Positions 12,076 to 25,500 of a DNA stretch of 64,000 nt are shown one piece after another; the stretch's first letter is position 1; every line of letters begins with the position of its first letter. Made by a program: the position numbers and the translations under genes. The notes beneath the pieces were generated by a model that ran no database searches, had not been told where the DNA came from, and was given only the letters and a program-made list of their open reading frames with translations. This DNA is from Rhizophagus irregularis (taxonomy: Eukaryota > Glomeromycota > Glomeromycetes > Glomerales > Glomeraceae): contig NC_089444.1 in the NCBI RefSeq assembly GCF_026210795.1, positions 3,338,501 to 3,402,500 of the forward strand. Reading direction: 5' to 3'.

Positions 12076-12665
12076 AAGACTATAAAAAAAATCATAAAAA
12101 AAAAATTAATAAATACGCAGATTTAACATCGCGTATAACGATATGACTACTCAGGATCCATATGAATTCATATCGTTACATCAAAATCATACCGATATTC
12201 AGACTTCATCCAATTGAACTTAAAAGCATAGAACATTATTAATATATTCTCTCATATAGTGGGAATCATCGCTATACACGTGTATCGTATCGAACATCGG
12301 ACAGACTTTAATAACAATTCGTTGACAACAAAATCTAATTCGCGATGTTGATATGATGAACCATAAAGACTTGATCGTATTCCATCTAATAAATAATGAA
12401 ATTTTTAATAATTTTAAATTAATTTCAAGCCATCACAATTTAAATTAAAAATTACAACAATAATGTACCTTCGCAAATAGGTTATATTTAAGAATTTTTT
12501 AGGTGATTAACTTCTTTACTAAAATTAAAGATACGTCGATTTGTAAATTTTACATTTTCACAAATCCCAAAATCTCCTATAACCTAGAATGCGTTAACAA
12601 GAATATAATGAGTTAACAGTTAAAGAATATTTTATCAAAAGATTATTTATTTATAACGTACCATT

Positions 12666-12756
12666 TCAATGATTTTGTTTTTTATAATCATTAACGTCAT
12701 CTTCACCATCAACATTGATGATTTCCTTGATGTGCTTCGAATAATTTGAAAAAGAT
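12666..12756 (-). CDS. Possible last exon of an unknown minus-strand gene
   Basis: A polypyrimidine run followed by CTTAG (a good acceptor on the minus strand) precedes 91 bases that read SFSNYSKHIKEIINVDGEDD, then VNDYKKQNH and TGA. The composition is protein-like and acidic-polar, and the frame needs one base from the previous exon (phase 1). No upstream exon could be linked with confidence, and no family is recognised. Confidence 0.25.
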
Positions 12757-15700
12757 CTAAGAAAAAAAAACAATAAATTTTTTTAATGATTTATTACGAT
12801 TAATTTTTCTCTTCATAAAATTAAAAATTTAAGATGATACCTGAAAGAATAAAAATTCAAATTTTTTACTTTATAAAAAATTATTGATGATAATCTTCCA
12901 AAGTTTAAAATTATATTATCATGATTAATTCATGAAATTAAACAAAAAAATAAATGGGGATTTGATATGGGATTTGGTATTATTGATCCATTTTTTTTTA
13001 ATAAATAAATTTATTTGTTTTAATAATATTTTATATTAATGAAATTAAAAGAAAGAAGCGTGTAGGAAAAACAAAAACAAATGGATATTTGATTTTGTTT
13101 GATCCGATTCTTCGTTGTAAATTTCCTTTGATATTAATTAAGGTCGTTTAGTTATCTCTAACCTTGCGCCATCGATATTTAATGTAATACGCCAACCAGC
13201 TTGTTATATCCTTAATAAAGGGAAACTATAAACTATGTATAAATATAAATATTAGTCAAATAAAAATGTTTAAAATAAGGCAATTAACAGTTAATTTGTT
13301 AAACATACCTGGTCTTTCTAATGCTTTAACAAAATACATTAACAATTAAACGACATTAAACGTATCGTTTTATTCGTGGGTACTTTAGAATCTCTGTGCT
13401 TTTCACGACTGACTACCATATTATAACAAGCTTACACCCAAAATCTTTTATTGAAAAAAAAGTAATTTATTAATATTATACAACAAATAAAAAAAATAAT
13501 ACCAATAATAACAATAAATAAATAATTTACTAACTTTGTGTTCGCTGATTAAGCAGCGTCTATAAAAATTTAAAAGTGTTAAATAAACATAACTTTGAAA
13601 TAATAATAATTTTAAAACAAATTGTCTTACGTGAATATACTCTACATACATTTTTTTATTAAAAAAACAAACAGTGTAAGACACATTATAATACTTATCA
13701 CTAGGGAAATGGAAACCGCGTCGCGAGTGAAAAAAGGGGGAAATGATCTGACAATCTAACAAGGTATGATATTTTAAAAATAATATCGAACTATCAAACG
13801 GTTACATTGCATGACCGAGAAAGGAAGAAGCAGGGGCGAGAAAATTACAGGGGATAAAAAAATTTTCTTCTCCCCGGATAAAACATAAAGTAATTTGGGT
13901 TGGTTGCGTTGTCGTTGCAACCATATGGCCATAGTTTTTGACTTTTACTCAAGTTTTAAACTTTTTTTATTTGTTATTAAGAGAATATATATGAAAAGTT
14001 TATTTTAATAAAACATAATCGGGAATTTTATAAGACAAAAAATTGATATGCAAGAAGAGGAATTTAAGTTAGATACGAATTTATTAAAAGGTTAATTTCT
14101 GTAGCACAATGTAGGATGGTAATCAATGATTAATTAGGAGATATTTAAAGTTTGATTTTATATCAGATATAACTATTCATTTTGGTAAATCATGAATTAA
14201 AAAATCATCGCGTGTTTAAAAACCGTTTAATATAATTCATTTAATGGATCCAATGGATCCATATCATTTCACCAAAGAAATTGATTGATTTATATGTTTT
14301 TGTATAAGTTTATTGGTTTTACTAAATATCATTGTCAGAGCTCTGTTTTTTCGAATCCCTCTTTTTTACCTTTTGAGAACCAAAAATTCTATTTTTGTAG
14401 AAAAAATTTAAACTTGTTGAATGGAATCAAATTAGATGATAGGCATTATTTTATTTATTTATACCAATTTTGATAAGTCTCGTGAAGTTAATTTATAATT
14501 TGATTGGTAAATGGAAACAATCAAATCCTAAAAAACCTGGAAATTTTATTACCTGATACGACTTGCTTTTTGCATACAATGTATATATATAATAAATGTA
14601 CAAGTACTTGTACTGTATATAATACAATATTATATTATATATAAAATATTATATATATTTGTATATTTATTTATTTATTTACTTTTTTATTTATTTATTT
14701 ACATGATTGATATTTTACATTATTTTTATAAATTGGATCTAAACCAGTTTGCAATCAAATCAATTATAAAAAATATACTATAACTATAACTGATAATTAC
14801 TAATTACTATAATTATATAACAAGTTCAGAAAAAGTAATTAACAATAAAGTTAGTTTAATATTTTAAACGTAATTTTTATTATTATTATTGTTATCATCT
14901 TTTTAGAAAAAAATTGCTAAAAACGTCAAACAACATTGAATTTTTGCATAATTTCCTTATTTGCTAATTATACCGAATTTTTTTAAAAATCAATTTTAAT
15001 CAATTTTATCAATTTATAGTAAGAAATCCCCGAGCCACAATTCTTTTTTTGTTGGGACATTTCAAAAAATTTTTAACTTTGACCATTTTTTTTCGAGAAA
15101 ACATTTTTTTTTTTCAAGATCAAAAATTTAGAAAAAAATTAAAATGGGGTCGGATACCCGTACTCGAATATTATAGTTAGATTATAATATTTTTTGGGGT
15201 AAAGAATTTTTTGAATTTTTTTTTTTTTTTGGCTGAAATGTTAAAATTCTAATTCTAAGCTGGAATTGAATATCGTCATTTTTTTTTTTAAGTAATTTTT
15301 TAGAACAAAATCGAAACTTTTATTTTTGTAAACGATTAAAAACTATATAATGTAAAATACGTAAAATTATCCGAAACGCCATAAATAGTCTAAAAAAAAA
15401 TATATTTTTTTGACGTTTTTTTAATTCTTTAAACTATAAAAAAAAATACATTATTCCAAAATAAATCAATTCAATAAATTTACCGTATAATTTTTTTTAA
15501 AAATCGGTAAAATTTTATCATAAAACATAAGAAAAAAAAAAATATTGAAGAAAAAATCATTCCAAAACAAGTTTAAGATAATCTTAACCGTTTTTGGTTA
15601 AAATAATTTATTTTTGTTATTTTGATTATATCATATATTTATTGATCACATGCCTGAAAATAAACCGGGACGAGTATCAAAAAGAATGAATTCAAAAATA

Positions 15701-17690
15701 ATAAGTCTGTTAGGGGTTTAGTTTCTAAGATAACATTTTTGACCTTTGGATATAGTATCTTATTATCTCTATTTTAGGAAGTTTGCATCATTTCATAATA
15801 AAGATTTTAAATTTTTTTGCGCCTAATCGTAAAGCTTCACATATTCTCATTCCGTGATGTCGCGATATCACGTGATATCAAATTATAATCTATCTCTTCT
15901 ATAGTTAAGTTTTAATTATCTTGTCTATTTCAAGATTCATTTATGAACGCGGGAATCTGGGGGAATTTTTTTTTCTTTTTGCATCATCAAAAAAAAAAAC
16001 AATTAAAAAAAGCAAGAAAAGATACAGGAACCCGTTCCGGATTTTTGATGGCGGGAAGCGTAAATATTATCCCAATTTGGGAATAATTTCAATATTCTCG
16101 CGTTTCCTAGTTTCTTAACTAAATTGAAAGTGTTTAAACATTTGATTGGAGCTAAAAATTTTAACTAAAATTACGAAAATTATGGAATCATTTGCCCCAT
16201 GAAACTTTCGCCTTTAGGTCATTTGATTCATCATGTTCGTATCATGATTATATTAAAAAAATTGATTTTTCTTCTAAAGGTTTAAAGAGTATTCTCACAC
16301 CAAAAGATATAATTTTTTTTTTCCATCTTTAGAAATTTTGAATGAGAAAAAAAAAATATGTAATCATAAATTTTTTTAGCGTAAAAATTAGCGTAAAAAA
16401 ATTGATAAGAAAAAAAAATATTATTTTTATTACAAATAATTAAAATTCTATTATAGCGTTATAGCGTAGTTACCAGTTATTAGAATAAATACCATTTAAA
16501 AAAATATCGGGAATATCTTTTTTTTTGTATGCAATATACAAATACAATTTAAGAATGCTATTCGGAAAAATCAATAAAATTAATTATTCACCATTTAAAG
16601 ATGTAATTTTCGCTTTTACTTCAGATGGATACATTTTTAAAAAAAGAAATGAGGAACGCCAATTTTGAAAATCCTTTCCTTTTCACTTTTTGAAAAAAAA
16701 AATCTCACCAAATAATATTTGATATTTTTCAAATGAACCCTTAATAAACAATATTTAGTTTAGTGAATGAAAATGATGTAATTTGTACATCTGTGCACAA
16801 AAATTTTTTTTCTCTTCGAAAAAATTACAGTAAAAAAATTGATTTAAAAATGAATAAAAATGAAATGAGGTAAATTCCCTTACACAACATTTACAAATCA
16901 CGTAATAATTCCTCCTCTTTATGATATAATCTAATATCTTGTGTAAGAGAGATTCTTTGAGATCTAATAATACATAATACACATATATATATTATATGTA
17001 CGATACTGTATGTAGTGATATGTATGATATGTAGTAATATGCAGTGATATGTTGTAGTATGCAAGATAAACAATAGAAAGAATAAGTAGTCATATCTCCG
17101 TAATTAAATATCGAATAATAAACATTATATTTTTAGGGCGTATATAATATATACTGTATTTTTTTTATATTAAGTTGTTCTCAAATTTATGTCATAATAT
17201 AAATAAAAAATTTTTGGATAATATTTTTTTTTTTCTCTCATTCTAAATTTTTCTTTAGCGATCATTCGGTAGAAAAATTACAGTAACTAGCTAAAAAATC
17301 ATTGTTATTTGGTAAAGAAGAATTACATAATTCGTTTCATAAATAAGGTTAATACAACGAGTGTAAATGACGATTTGTCGATTCGTAAATCATAGTCGCT
17401 AATTTAAATCGAGTTTTGAAATAGAGCATTTTATTAATTTTATTTGGGATGTTAATGAAAAAAAAAAAATCGTTAAAAAACTTTTTTATCCCCGATAAAA
17501 AATTTACGCAAAAAGATAAATAAGGAGATTTACTTTTACAAATTCTATGATTGGAATGGTGTAAGGATGCACTGATCAAGGAGTTAATAACTATCGAGAA
17601 TTCAATATTATAAATATTATAAAAAATATATAATCTCTTATTAACTTTATTAAGATTAGTGTTATATAATAAGTGTGGTACAGATTTGAC
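12757..17690. other. Gene-poor AT-rich region
   Basis: No supported gene was found in nearly 5 kb. Small open frames (for example 13448-13762, 15921-16118, 16755-17073) are of low complexity or rest on AT repeats. A (TTTA)n microsatellite at 14660-14702 follows a run of TATA repeats at 14580-14660. Confidence 0.5.
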
Positions 17691-18146
17691 ATAATGTACG
17701 TAAAAAAAAAATTACCTTTCGTTTTTTTTTCTTTTTTTTTATGATATAATAAATTAAAAAAAAAATGACAAAATTATCCGTGCATTATAACGTTTGTTAC
17801 AAAAAAAGAGACAATATTTTTAACATTCGTTTTTTGATCGTCGAATAAATATCCTTTTTAATTTTTTTAATTTTATTTTTTTGTTATATCATTTTTGCGT
17901 CATAATGTTAATATCAAAATTTTTCCTTATAAAAAATCTCATTTCTTTGTTTTCCAAGTTGAAAATATTCTACCATTAAATATATTTTTTCCCGTTATAT
18001 AAAAATTTCATTTCAAGAAAAAAAAATAATTTATATAAATAAAAAATATTTTTTCGCCTCAAAAAAAAAAAAAAAAAATTCATTATTTTTCCATTATTTT
18101 TCCATTATTTCTCCATTATTTCTCCTCTTTAGAATAAACAATAACC
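17691..18146 (+). promoter_or_regulatory. Upstream region of the arrestin gene, present in three copies
   Basis: This T- and A-tract-rich region starts near AATGTACGTAAAA. Recognisable copies lie at about 31350-31450 plus 32213-32389 (copy B, split by an LTR-like insert) and at 35436-35712 (copy C). A shared block reads TCATTTTTGCGTCATAATG. Just before the ATG, a CCATTATTT(T/C) unit is repeated four times. Retention in all copies reflects duplication and does not itself show function. Confidence 0.5.
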
Positions 18147-19166
18147 ATGGCGGCAATAATGGCAGCGTTTGCGGCTTCAACGCCTTTACCATCAGATTAC
18201 CTTAAATCAGATTCTAGAATGTTTTTTTCATATCATCCAGAAAATACTTCATTTCAAAAAGGTTATTTAGGTATAGGAGTAACAACAATATCTGGTACTC
18301 TTCATATAAGATTTCCACATGCAGTTGCTGCTAAATTTATCACATTAAATTTTATTGGAAGGGAAACTGTTGAGTGGGTCGATCTAAAAAAAATTCGGGC
18401 GGAAAGAATTATTATAGATAAATCATATAAATTATGGGAATCTTCAACTGAATTAGGTCATGAATTAATAACGGATTTAGATTTACCTTTTGATTTTGAA
18501 ATTCCTGAAGATGCTATTGGTTCATTTCAATCTCAATTCGGAAAAGTACAATACACTTTGAGAGCTACAATTTATCGTAAACCAAGAAGAAAGAAACATT
18601 CAATCGAAGTTTTGGTCCCATTATCGAGGTGGACTATTCCAACTGATCAAGAAATAAGGCCTTTGGTAATAAAATCCCATGCTAGACATCGTAAGGTACC
18701 TATATCTTGGCAAGCTGTCTTACCTCAAACATTTTTTGACGTCAATAGTGAAGCTTTGATAAAGTTAAAATTAACTTCTCAGAAACCTGATCTACGTGTA
18801 CGGAAAATTAGTACATGTTTAAAAACCTTTGTTCAATATTTCGTGGACGGTCGACCTGAAGAACGTCAAAGATTACATTCAAAACATGTTATAACTGGTA
18901 ATGATGTTATGATGACTCCTGTGGGTACTAATACAACATTTGAGGCAAATACTATGATAAGGATTCCTTCGAATGTACCTCCTACCGGTAAAACAAAATA
19001 TATGTCAATCAGAAATCAAATTCAAATTAAAGTCACTTTTGAACGGTCACGTCATAATGTGATGATTACGAGAGAAATAATCGTAGGAAGAAATTTCTTG
19101 AATGATAGTTCCGCGGCGGATATGAGAGATTCTATGGATTACTTTTCTGATTCCGAATTTAAATAA
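18147..19166 (+). CDS. Arrestin-like protein
   Basis: Single-exon gene of 339 codons. The ATG lies in a good eukaryotic context (AATAACCATGGCG). Residues about 25-165 fit an arrestin N-terminal beta-sandwich, with the family signature LPFDFEIPEDAIGSF followed by VQYTLRATIYR. Residues about 175-320 fit the arrestin C-terminal domain (AVLPQTFFDVNSEALIKLKL). Fungal arrestin-like proteins act as adaptors that bring membrane cargo to ubiquitin ligases. No PPxY motif, the usual ligase-binding site, is visible, so its partner is unclear. The C-terminus is short and acidic (MDYFSDSEFK). It is the intact member of a local family: a pseudogene lies at 32390-33006 and a 3' fragment at 40761-40895. The kinase gene follows 3 kb downstream on the same strand in two of the three copies. 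Confidence 0.85.
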   Translation: MAAIMAAFAASTPLPSDYLKSDSRMFFSYHPENTSFQKGYLGIGVTTISGTLHIRFPHAVAAKFITLNFIGRETVEWVDLKKIRAERIIIDKSYKLWESSTELGHELITDLDLPFDFEIPEDAIGSFQSQFGKVQYTLRATIYRKPRRKKHSIEVLVPLSRWTIPTDQEIRPLVIKSHARHRKVPISWQAVLPQTFFDVNSEALIKLKLTSQKPDLRVRKISTCLKTFVQYFVDGRPEERQRLHSKHVITGNDVMMTPVGTNTTFEANTMIRIPSNVPPTGKTKYMSIRNQIQIKVTFERSRHNVMITREIIVGRNFLNDSSAADMRDSMDYFSDSEFK

Positions 19167-19840
19167 ATAATTAGAATTATCGTTTTTTAATAACGAACGA
19201 GAGAAATTAATAGAGAAAATAGAAAATATTATAATATTGGCGGTGAAATATATTATTTTTTTTTTTTTGCCAGTTTTTACTCTGGGTTTAATTTTCCCTA
19301 GTTTTCCTCAGTTTTTTCCCTAATTTTTTTAGTTTTTCCTTGTCTTTTTCCTAATATTCTTAATATTTATTTTAATAATTATCAAGTTTTTCCTTTTTAT
19401 TTTTGGAAAGGAAAAACTAAATTATGGTTTAAACCACATAAGATTCTAATATAATATTTATTAATTTAATCCTTTTAAGGGTATGCTTTTTAGTATTTTA
19501 TGCTTTTTAATTTTTTATTTATTTTTTTTTATTTTATATTGTATATTTATATCCCATGTATTTTTATCCCATATATTTTTATCTCATATTAATTTTTTAA
19601 TCAAGTCGGGCAAGGGAAAAAAAAATTAATTAGGGAATTTTCGCGCTCTTCTTTTGTTACCATTATTTTTTACCGTCAAAATCTTAATTTTCAATGTTAT
19701 TAGTTTTTTCTCAAATAAGTCATTTCAAATGTCATCATCAAAACATCATTCACGATTTACTTACAAAAAAAAATTTTCATCAAAAAAAAAAATCTTGTAC
19801 ATATTTTTTTCTTTTCTTTTCTTTTTTTTTCTTTAAAAAA

Positions 19841-20395
19841 TTGTATATTGTTTTTATTAAAATGAAATAATAATAATAATAATAATAAAAAATAAATAAA
19901 TAAATAAAAAAAATATAATATTTTTTTTTCGTAGAAACTTTTTAAAATATTTGTATATTGTTTTTATTAAAAAAATGAAATAATAATAAAAAAATAAAAA
20001 AAAATGTAATATTTTTTTTTTCGTAGAAACTTTTTAAAATATTGTATATATTGTTTTTATTAAAAATGAAATAATAATAAAAAAAAAATAAATAAATAAA
20101 AAAAAATGTAATATTTTTTTTCTTTCGTAGAAACTTTTTTTCTATTTCTTTAAAAATTGTATATATAAATAAAAAAAATGTAATATTTTTTTTTTCGTAG
20201 AAACTTTTTTTTTCTATTTCTTTAAAAACTGTATATTGTTTTATTAAAAATGAAATAATAATAAAAAATAAATAAATAAATAAAGAAAAATGTAATATTT
20301 TTTTTTCGTAATTCGTAGAAACTTCTTTTCTTTTCTTTTTCTTTCTTTAAAAAATTGATTAAAATGAAAAAAAATTTTTTTCTTAGAAACTTCTG
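19841..20395. repeat. Tandem repeat, about 105-118 bp unit, five copies
   Basis: The unit is TTGTATATTGTTTTTATTAAAA, split here before the following GAAATAATAATAA(TAA)n..AAATGTAATA(T)nCGTAGAAAC. It recurs five times with differing homopolymer lengths. Copies B and C of the duplication carry only one unit, so the array expanded in copy A. Confidence 0.6.
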
Positions 20396-20490
20396 CGCCT
20401 CGTAATTTCGTTAAGAAGATTTTTTTATTTTTTCTCGTTCTTTCTCGCGTTCATCATATTTTCGGCCACAACATATAATACATTGTTCCG

Positions 20491-20585
20491 AAAAATTGTG
20501 AAACCAAAAAATTGAGAACCAAAAATCGTGAAACCCAAAAATCGTGAAACCAAGAATTGTGAAACCAAGAATTGTGAAACCAAAA
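20491..20585. repeat. 15-bp minisatellite
   Basis: About six units of AATTGTGAAACCAAG with small variations. The equivalent sites in copies B (near 33670) and C (near 41610) have one or two units. Confidence 0.6.
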
Positions 20586-22110
20586 TTCGTTCTAAACCCT
20601 TTGCTGATATGATTACAATAAACAACAGATAATGAGTAACAAAAAAGTCAAGAAAATTGAACGCCCAAATTTGCCTCAAACATATTGGCTGACATACCCC
20701 AAAAAAATTAATTTAAGGAATATTATGAAAGAAAAAAATTTTTTTAATCTTTTTTTAATTTTTTCCATACATGGAAAAATTATGTTGTAATTTATACGTG
20801 ATCCTCGGTTTAAATCACCTCCCCTAAAAATTTATATTTTACATGATTTTTTGTCAATCATTTTTTTCAAAAAAATCATTTCACTTTACATAGATTTTAT
20901 TTATTTGGACATTTATAGAGCATAATTACATTTTTGACAATGTCTCTTACGTTTTTGATTGTGACCATAATTTACATTTCACTCAGGTTAAATCACCCCG
21001 GGTTAAAATAATTTTATAGAAATATACGTATAATAGTATATAAAAAAAAAATTTCAAATCAATGACTATATTTATATTATCTCTATTATTATAATTAATT
21101 ATTATAATTAAGAAACTTACAAATATAAAAATTCGTTATTTGACAATAAAATTTAAATGACTATGTGATTGTTTAATATTACTGTGTTAGGATTTGATTT
21201 GATATGAATACAGTATACACATATTCGGTAGAAGTATAATCAAATAAAATTCTTCCAACTTTTAATCCTGAATTTTTTTAATAAAATGAAAATACAACAC
21301 ATGAAATTTTTATGATACTATGTTACACTGATGATACATGCATACGGTATACGGCTAAATTCAATCTCATTTAAATTTCCGGATTTGATATAATGATTGA
21401 TTACAATGATTTTATGATTTTCATTAAGGAATATTTTACAATGAATAACGTAAATAGATTACGTGTCACATTTTCTATTTTATCAAAAAAAAAAAAAAAA
21501 AAAAAAAAATAGATCGGTTCTAAAGTTTCTTGTCGTGTTGATAATTATTTTGAATTTATATATTTGTTATGTTTTTTTTTAATTAGCGTATTTTTATTTT
21601 TTCAAGAACAAGAAATAAACGGCTTCTTAACGAAATGTTATACTTGTAATTAATCAATTTATGTATTATTAAAATTAATAAAGCGAAAATAAAATGTATA
21701 AATTTAAGCTATCTTTTATTTGATGTGTAATGTGCTTCGAGAATATACGTTCTTTTTTTTTATTAAATTCTTAAATAACAAATACTGTAGGTTAATAATA
21801 ATAACTAAATAAAATAAACTGTTGCATTCGTTTTTAAAGATACAATAGAAGCCCAATTCATAAAGCAAGGGTAGTCTATACATGGTATTAACTTATTTGC
21901 GATATTACGCACACCTTCATTTTTAGTATTCTAAATGCAGCATTATTGTAATGTTTGTTATGTAACATATGCGAGAAGCAATCCATGCTTATTAAAACAA
22001 TGATTTTCACATATTGTGCATGAAAATATACGCGTAAAATAATTTGCTAAGCCATAACGTCACATTCATATTGTTATGCATTATTATGCAGAATTGCGCA
22101 TACAACGAAG

Positions 22111-22120
22111 TTATAAATAA
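22111..22120 (+). promoter_or_regulatory. TATA box of the first kinase gene
   Basis: TTATAAATAA ends 42 bases before the ATG at 22162. The preceding GAATTGCGCATACAACG is matched before array 2 (GAATTGCGCGTATGGCG, then GATATAAATTA at about 43094), so the element is conserved between paralogues. The 5' UTR would be very short. Confidence 0.4.
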
Positions 22121-22161
22121 AATTTTTGATCGAAAAAAAATCTTTTGGGCTTTTGAAAAAA

Positions 22162-22506
22162 ATGTCTTCTGAAAATAAAGTTATTGAATATTCACAATAT
22201 TCAAAATATTCAAAATCCGGATTTGTAACTTATACTAGCGGAAATAAAAAAATTGATAATTTCATTCAAGAAAGGCAATTAAAAATTAAAGACCATGATG
22301 ATGTAGTATTTGAATGGATACCATATAATCAGTTTGATCAAGTTAAAAAAATATGCAAAAATAGCTTTGTGGCAGTATATTCAGCAATATGGGGGGATGG
22401 TCCATTATACTATCAGCATGACAAGTATATAAGAGATTCAAATAAAGAAGTTACATTAAAATTTTTGAATGATTCACAAATTTTCACGGAATTTGTAATA
22501 TATGAG
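22162..22506 (+). CDS. Kinase 1, exon 1 (start and first N-lobe unit)
   Basis: ATG at 22162 is chosen because the same MSS-x-NK start is kept at 43144 in array 2. The glycine loop is gone (KKICKNSFVAVYSA). The VTLK lysine and the final alphaC Glu (VIYE) remain. 115 codons. Confidence 0.75.
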
Positions 22507-25500
22507 GTATAAATATTCTAAATGCTATTAATACTTTTTTTTTTTTAACATAATTTATTTATCTTTTCTGTTTATGTTTTAGGCTAAAAAATATTCAACA
22601 AAAAACAATAAGTTTTTTGTATTGTATGGAATATCTCAAAATCCAGATACAAATGATTATATTTTGGTTCAAAATAATTATATAAACTTTACAAATTGGA
22701 AAAGTGGAAATGAGAAAATAGATGATTATATTCAAAAAAGGCGATTAGAAATTAAGGGCAATAATGATGTAGTATTTGAATGGATACCATACAATCAATT
22801 TGATCAAATTAAAGAAGAAGGTAAAAGTGATTTTATGACAGTATATTCAGCAATATGGAGAGATGGTCCATTATTTTACAAGTTGTTTGATGATGATGTT
22901 GTTGTTATTAATTATACAAGAGATTCAAATAAAGAAGTTGCATTAAAATTTTTGCATAATTCACTAAATTCCATAGAATATGTAATAAATGAGGTATAAA
23001 TTTTTATAAGTGTTATTAATATTTCTTTTTAATATAATACATTTATTGATTTTGTTTATATTTAGGTTAAAAAATATTCAACAAAAAATGATGAGTTTCT
23101 TGTATTGTATGGAATATCTCAAAATCCAGACACAAATGATTATATTTTGGTTCAAAATAATTATATAAACTTTACAAATTGGAAAAGTGGAAATGAGAAA
23201 ATAGATGATTATATTCAAAAAAGGCGATTAGAAATTAAGGGCAATAATGATGTAGTATTTGAATGGATACCATACAATCGGTTTAATAAAATTATAGAAA
23301 CAGGGAAAAGTAGTTTTATGACAGTATATTCAGCAATATGGGACGATGGTCCATTATCTTACAAGTTGTTGGATGATGATGTTGATAATAATTATACAAG
23401 AGATTCAAATAAAGAAGTTGCATTAAAATTTTTGCATAATTCACAAAATTCCATAGAATTTGTAATAAATGAGGTATAAATTTTTATAAGTGTTATTAAT
23501 ATTTCTTTTTAATATAATACATTTATTGATTTTGTTTATATTTAGGTTAAAAAATATTCAACAAAAAATGATGAGTTTCTTGTATTGTATGGAATATCTC
23601 ATAATCCAGATACAAATAATTATATTTTGGTTTTTAATTGGACAAGTGGAAATGAGAAAATTGATGATTTCATTCAAGAAAAAAAATTAAATATTAATTC
23701 CTATAATGATGTAATATTTCAATGGATACCATACAATCAGTTTAATGAAATTAAAGAAACAGGCAAAAATGGTTCTATAACTGTATATTCAGCAATATGG
23801 AAAAATGGTCCATTATACAAAAAGCATTGGAATGATGAGAATTATACAAGAGATTCAAATAAAGAAGTTGCTTTAAAATATTTGCATAACTTGCAAAATC
23901 CTGTTGATTATCTAATAAATGAGGTATAAATTCTATAAATATTGTTACATTTATTATTATATTTTATTAATTTTCTGTTTATGGTTTTAGGTTAAAAAAT
24001 ATTCAACAAAAAATAATGATTTTCTTGTATTGTATGGAATATCACAAAATCCAGTTACAAGTGATTATATTTTAGTTGTTACCTGGACTAGTGGAAATGA
24101 AAAAATTGATGATTTCATTCAAGAAAAAAAATTAAATATTAATTCCCATAATGATGTAATATTTCAATGGATACCATACAATCAGTTTAATGAAATTAAA
24201 GAAACAGGCAAAAATGGTTCTATAACTGTATATTCAGCAATATGGAAAAATGGTCCATTACATAAAAAGGATAAGTGGAGTAATCATTATACAAGAGATT
24301 CAAATAAAGAAGTTGCTTTAAAATGTTTGAATAACTTGCAAAATCCTGTTGATTCTCTAATAAATGAGGTATAAATTTCTATAAATATTGTTATATTTAT
24401 TATTATTCTTATTTATATATTGTTAATTTTCTGGTTATGGTTTTAGGCTAAAAAATATTTAACAAAAAATGACAAGCTCTTTATATTGTATGGAATATCT
24501 CAAAATCCAGATACAAATGATTATATTTTAGTTCAAAAATATCTTACTTGGATTAGTGAAAATGAAAAAATTGATGACTTCATTCAAGAAAAGCAATTAA
24601 TTATTAATTATTATAATGATGTAGCATTTGAATGGATACCATACAATCAGTTTAATGAAATTAAAGAAACAGGCAAAAATAGATTTATGACAGTATATTC
24701 AGCAAAATGGAAAGATGGTCCATTATATAAGGAGAATAGTTGGTATGAGGAATATACAAGAGATTCAAATAAAGAAGTTGCTTTAAAATGTTTGAATAAC
24801 TTGCAAAATCCTGTTGATTCTCTAATAAATGAGGTATAAATTTTTATAAATATTGTTACATTTCTTTTTTATATAGTATTGTTAATTTTCTGGTTATGGT
24901 TTAGGCTAAAAAATATTCAACAAAAAATAATGATTTTCTTGTATTGTATGGAATATCACAAAATCCAGTTACAAGTGATTATATTTTAGTTCAAAATTAT
25001 CTTATCCTGAGTGGAAATGAAAAAATTGATGATTTCATTCAAGAAAGACAATTAAAAATAAATGACTATGATGATGATGATATAAATAATATAGTGTTTG
25101 AATGGATACCATACAATCAGTTTAATGAAATTAAAGAAACAGACAAAAATGGTTCTATAACTGTATATTCAGCAATATGGAAAAATGGCCCATTACAATA
25201 TAATGAAAATGAATATATAAGAGTTTCAAATAAAGAAGTTGCTTTAAAATGTTTGCATAACTTACAATATCCTGTTGATTCTCTAATAAATGAGGTATAA
25301 ATTTCTATAAATATTATTACATTTATTATATTTTTTTAATATAATGTTAATTTTCTGCTTATGATTTTAGGCTAAAAAATATTCAACAAAATTTGATATG
25401 TTTCTTGTGTTATATGGAATATCTCAAAATCCAGTTACAAGTGATTATATTTTAGTTCAAAATTATCTTATTCTGAGTGGAAATGAAAAAATTGATGATT

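Larger units (their letters stand above)
19167..22110. other. Spacer between arrestin and kinase gene, duplicated in copies B and C
   Basis: Non-coding AT-rich spacer. Homologous blocks recur after the arrestin remnant at 33007-35435 and after the fragment at 40896-43143. Examples are TTAATAACGAACG(A)GAGAAA just past the stop, TAGAAACTT..TAATTTCGTTAAGA, and a run of reads around TGATTACAATAA. Reading frames inside it are low-complexity. Confidence 0.6.

Noticed and set aside
13448-13762. 104-codon minus-strand frame
   Set aside because: Tyr/Phe/Leu-rich low-complexity content in AT-rich DNA, with no recognised motif.
20425-20679. 84-codon minus-strand frame with FLVSQFLVSRFLG repeats
   Set aside because: Translation of the 15-bp minisatellite; the corresponding sites in the other copies do not keep it.
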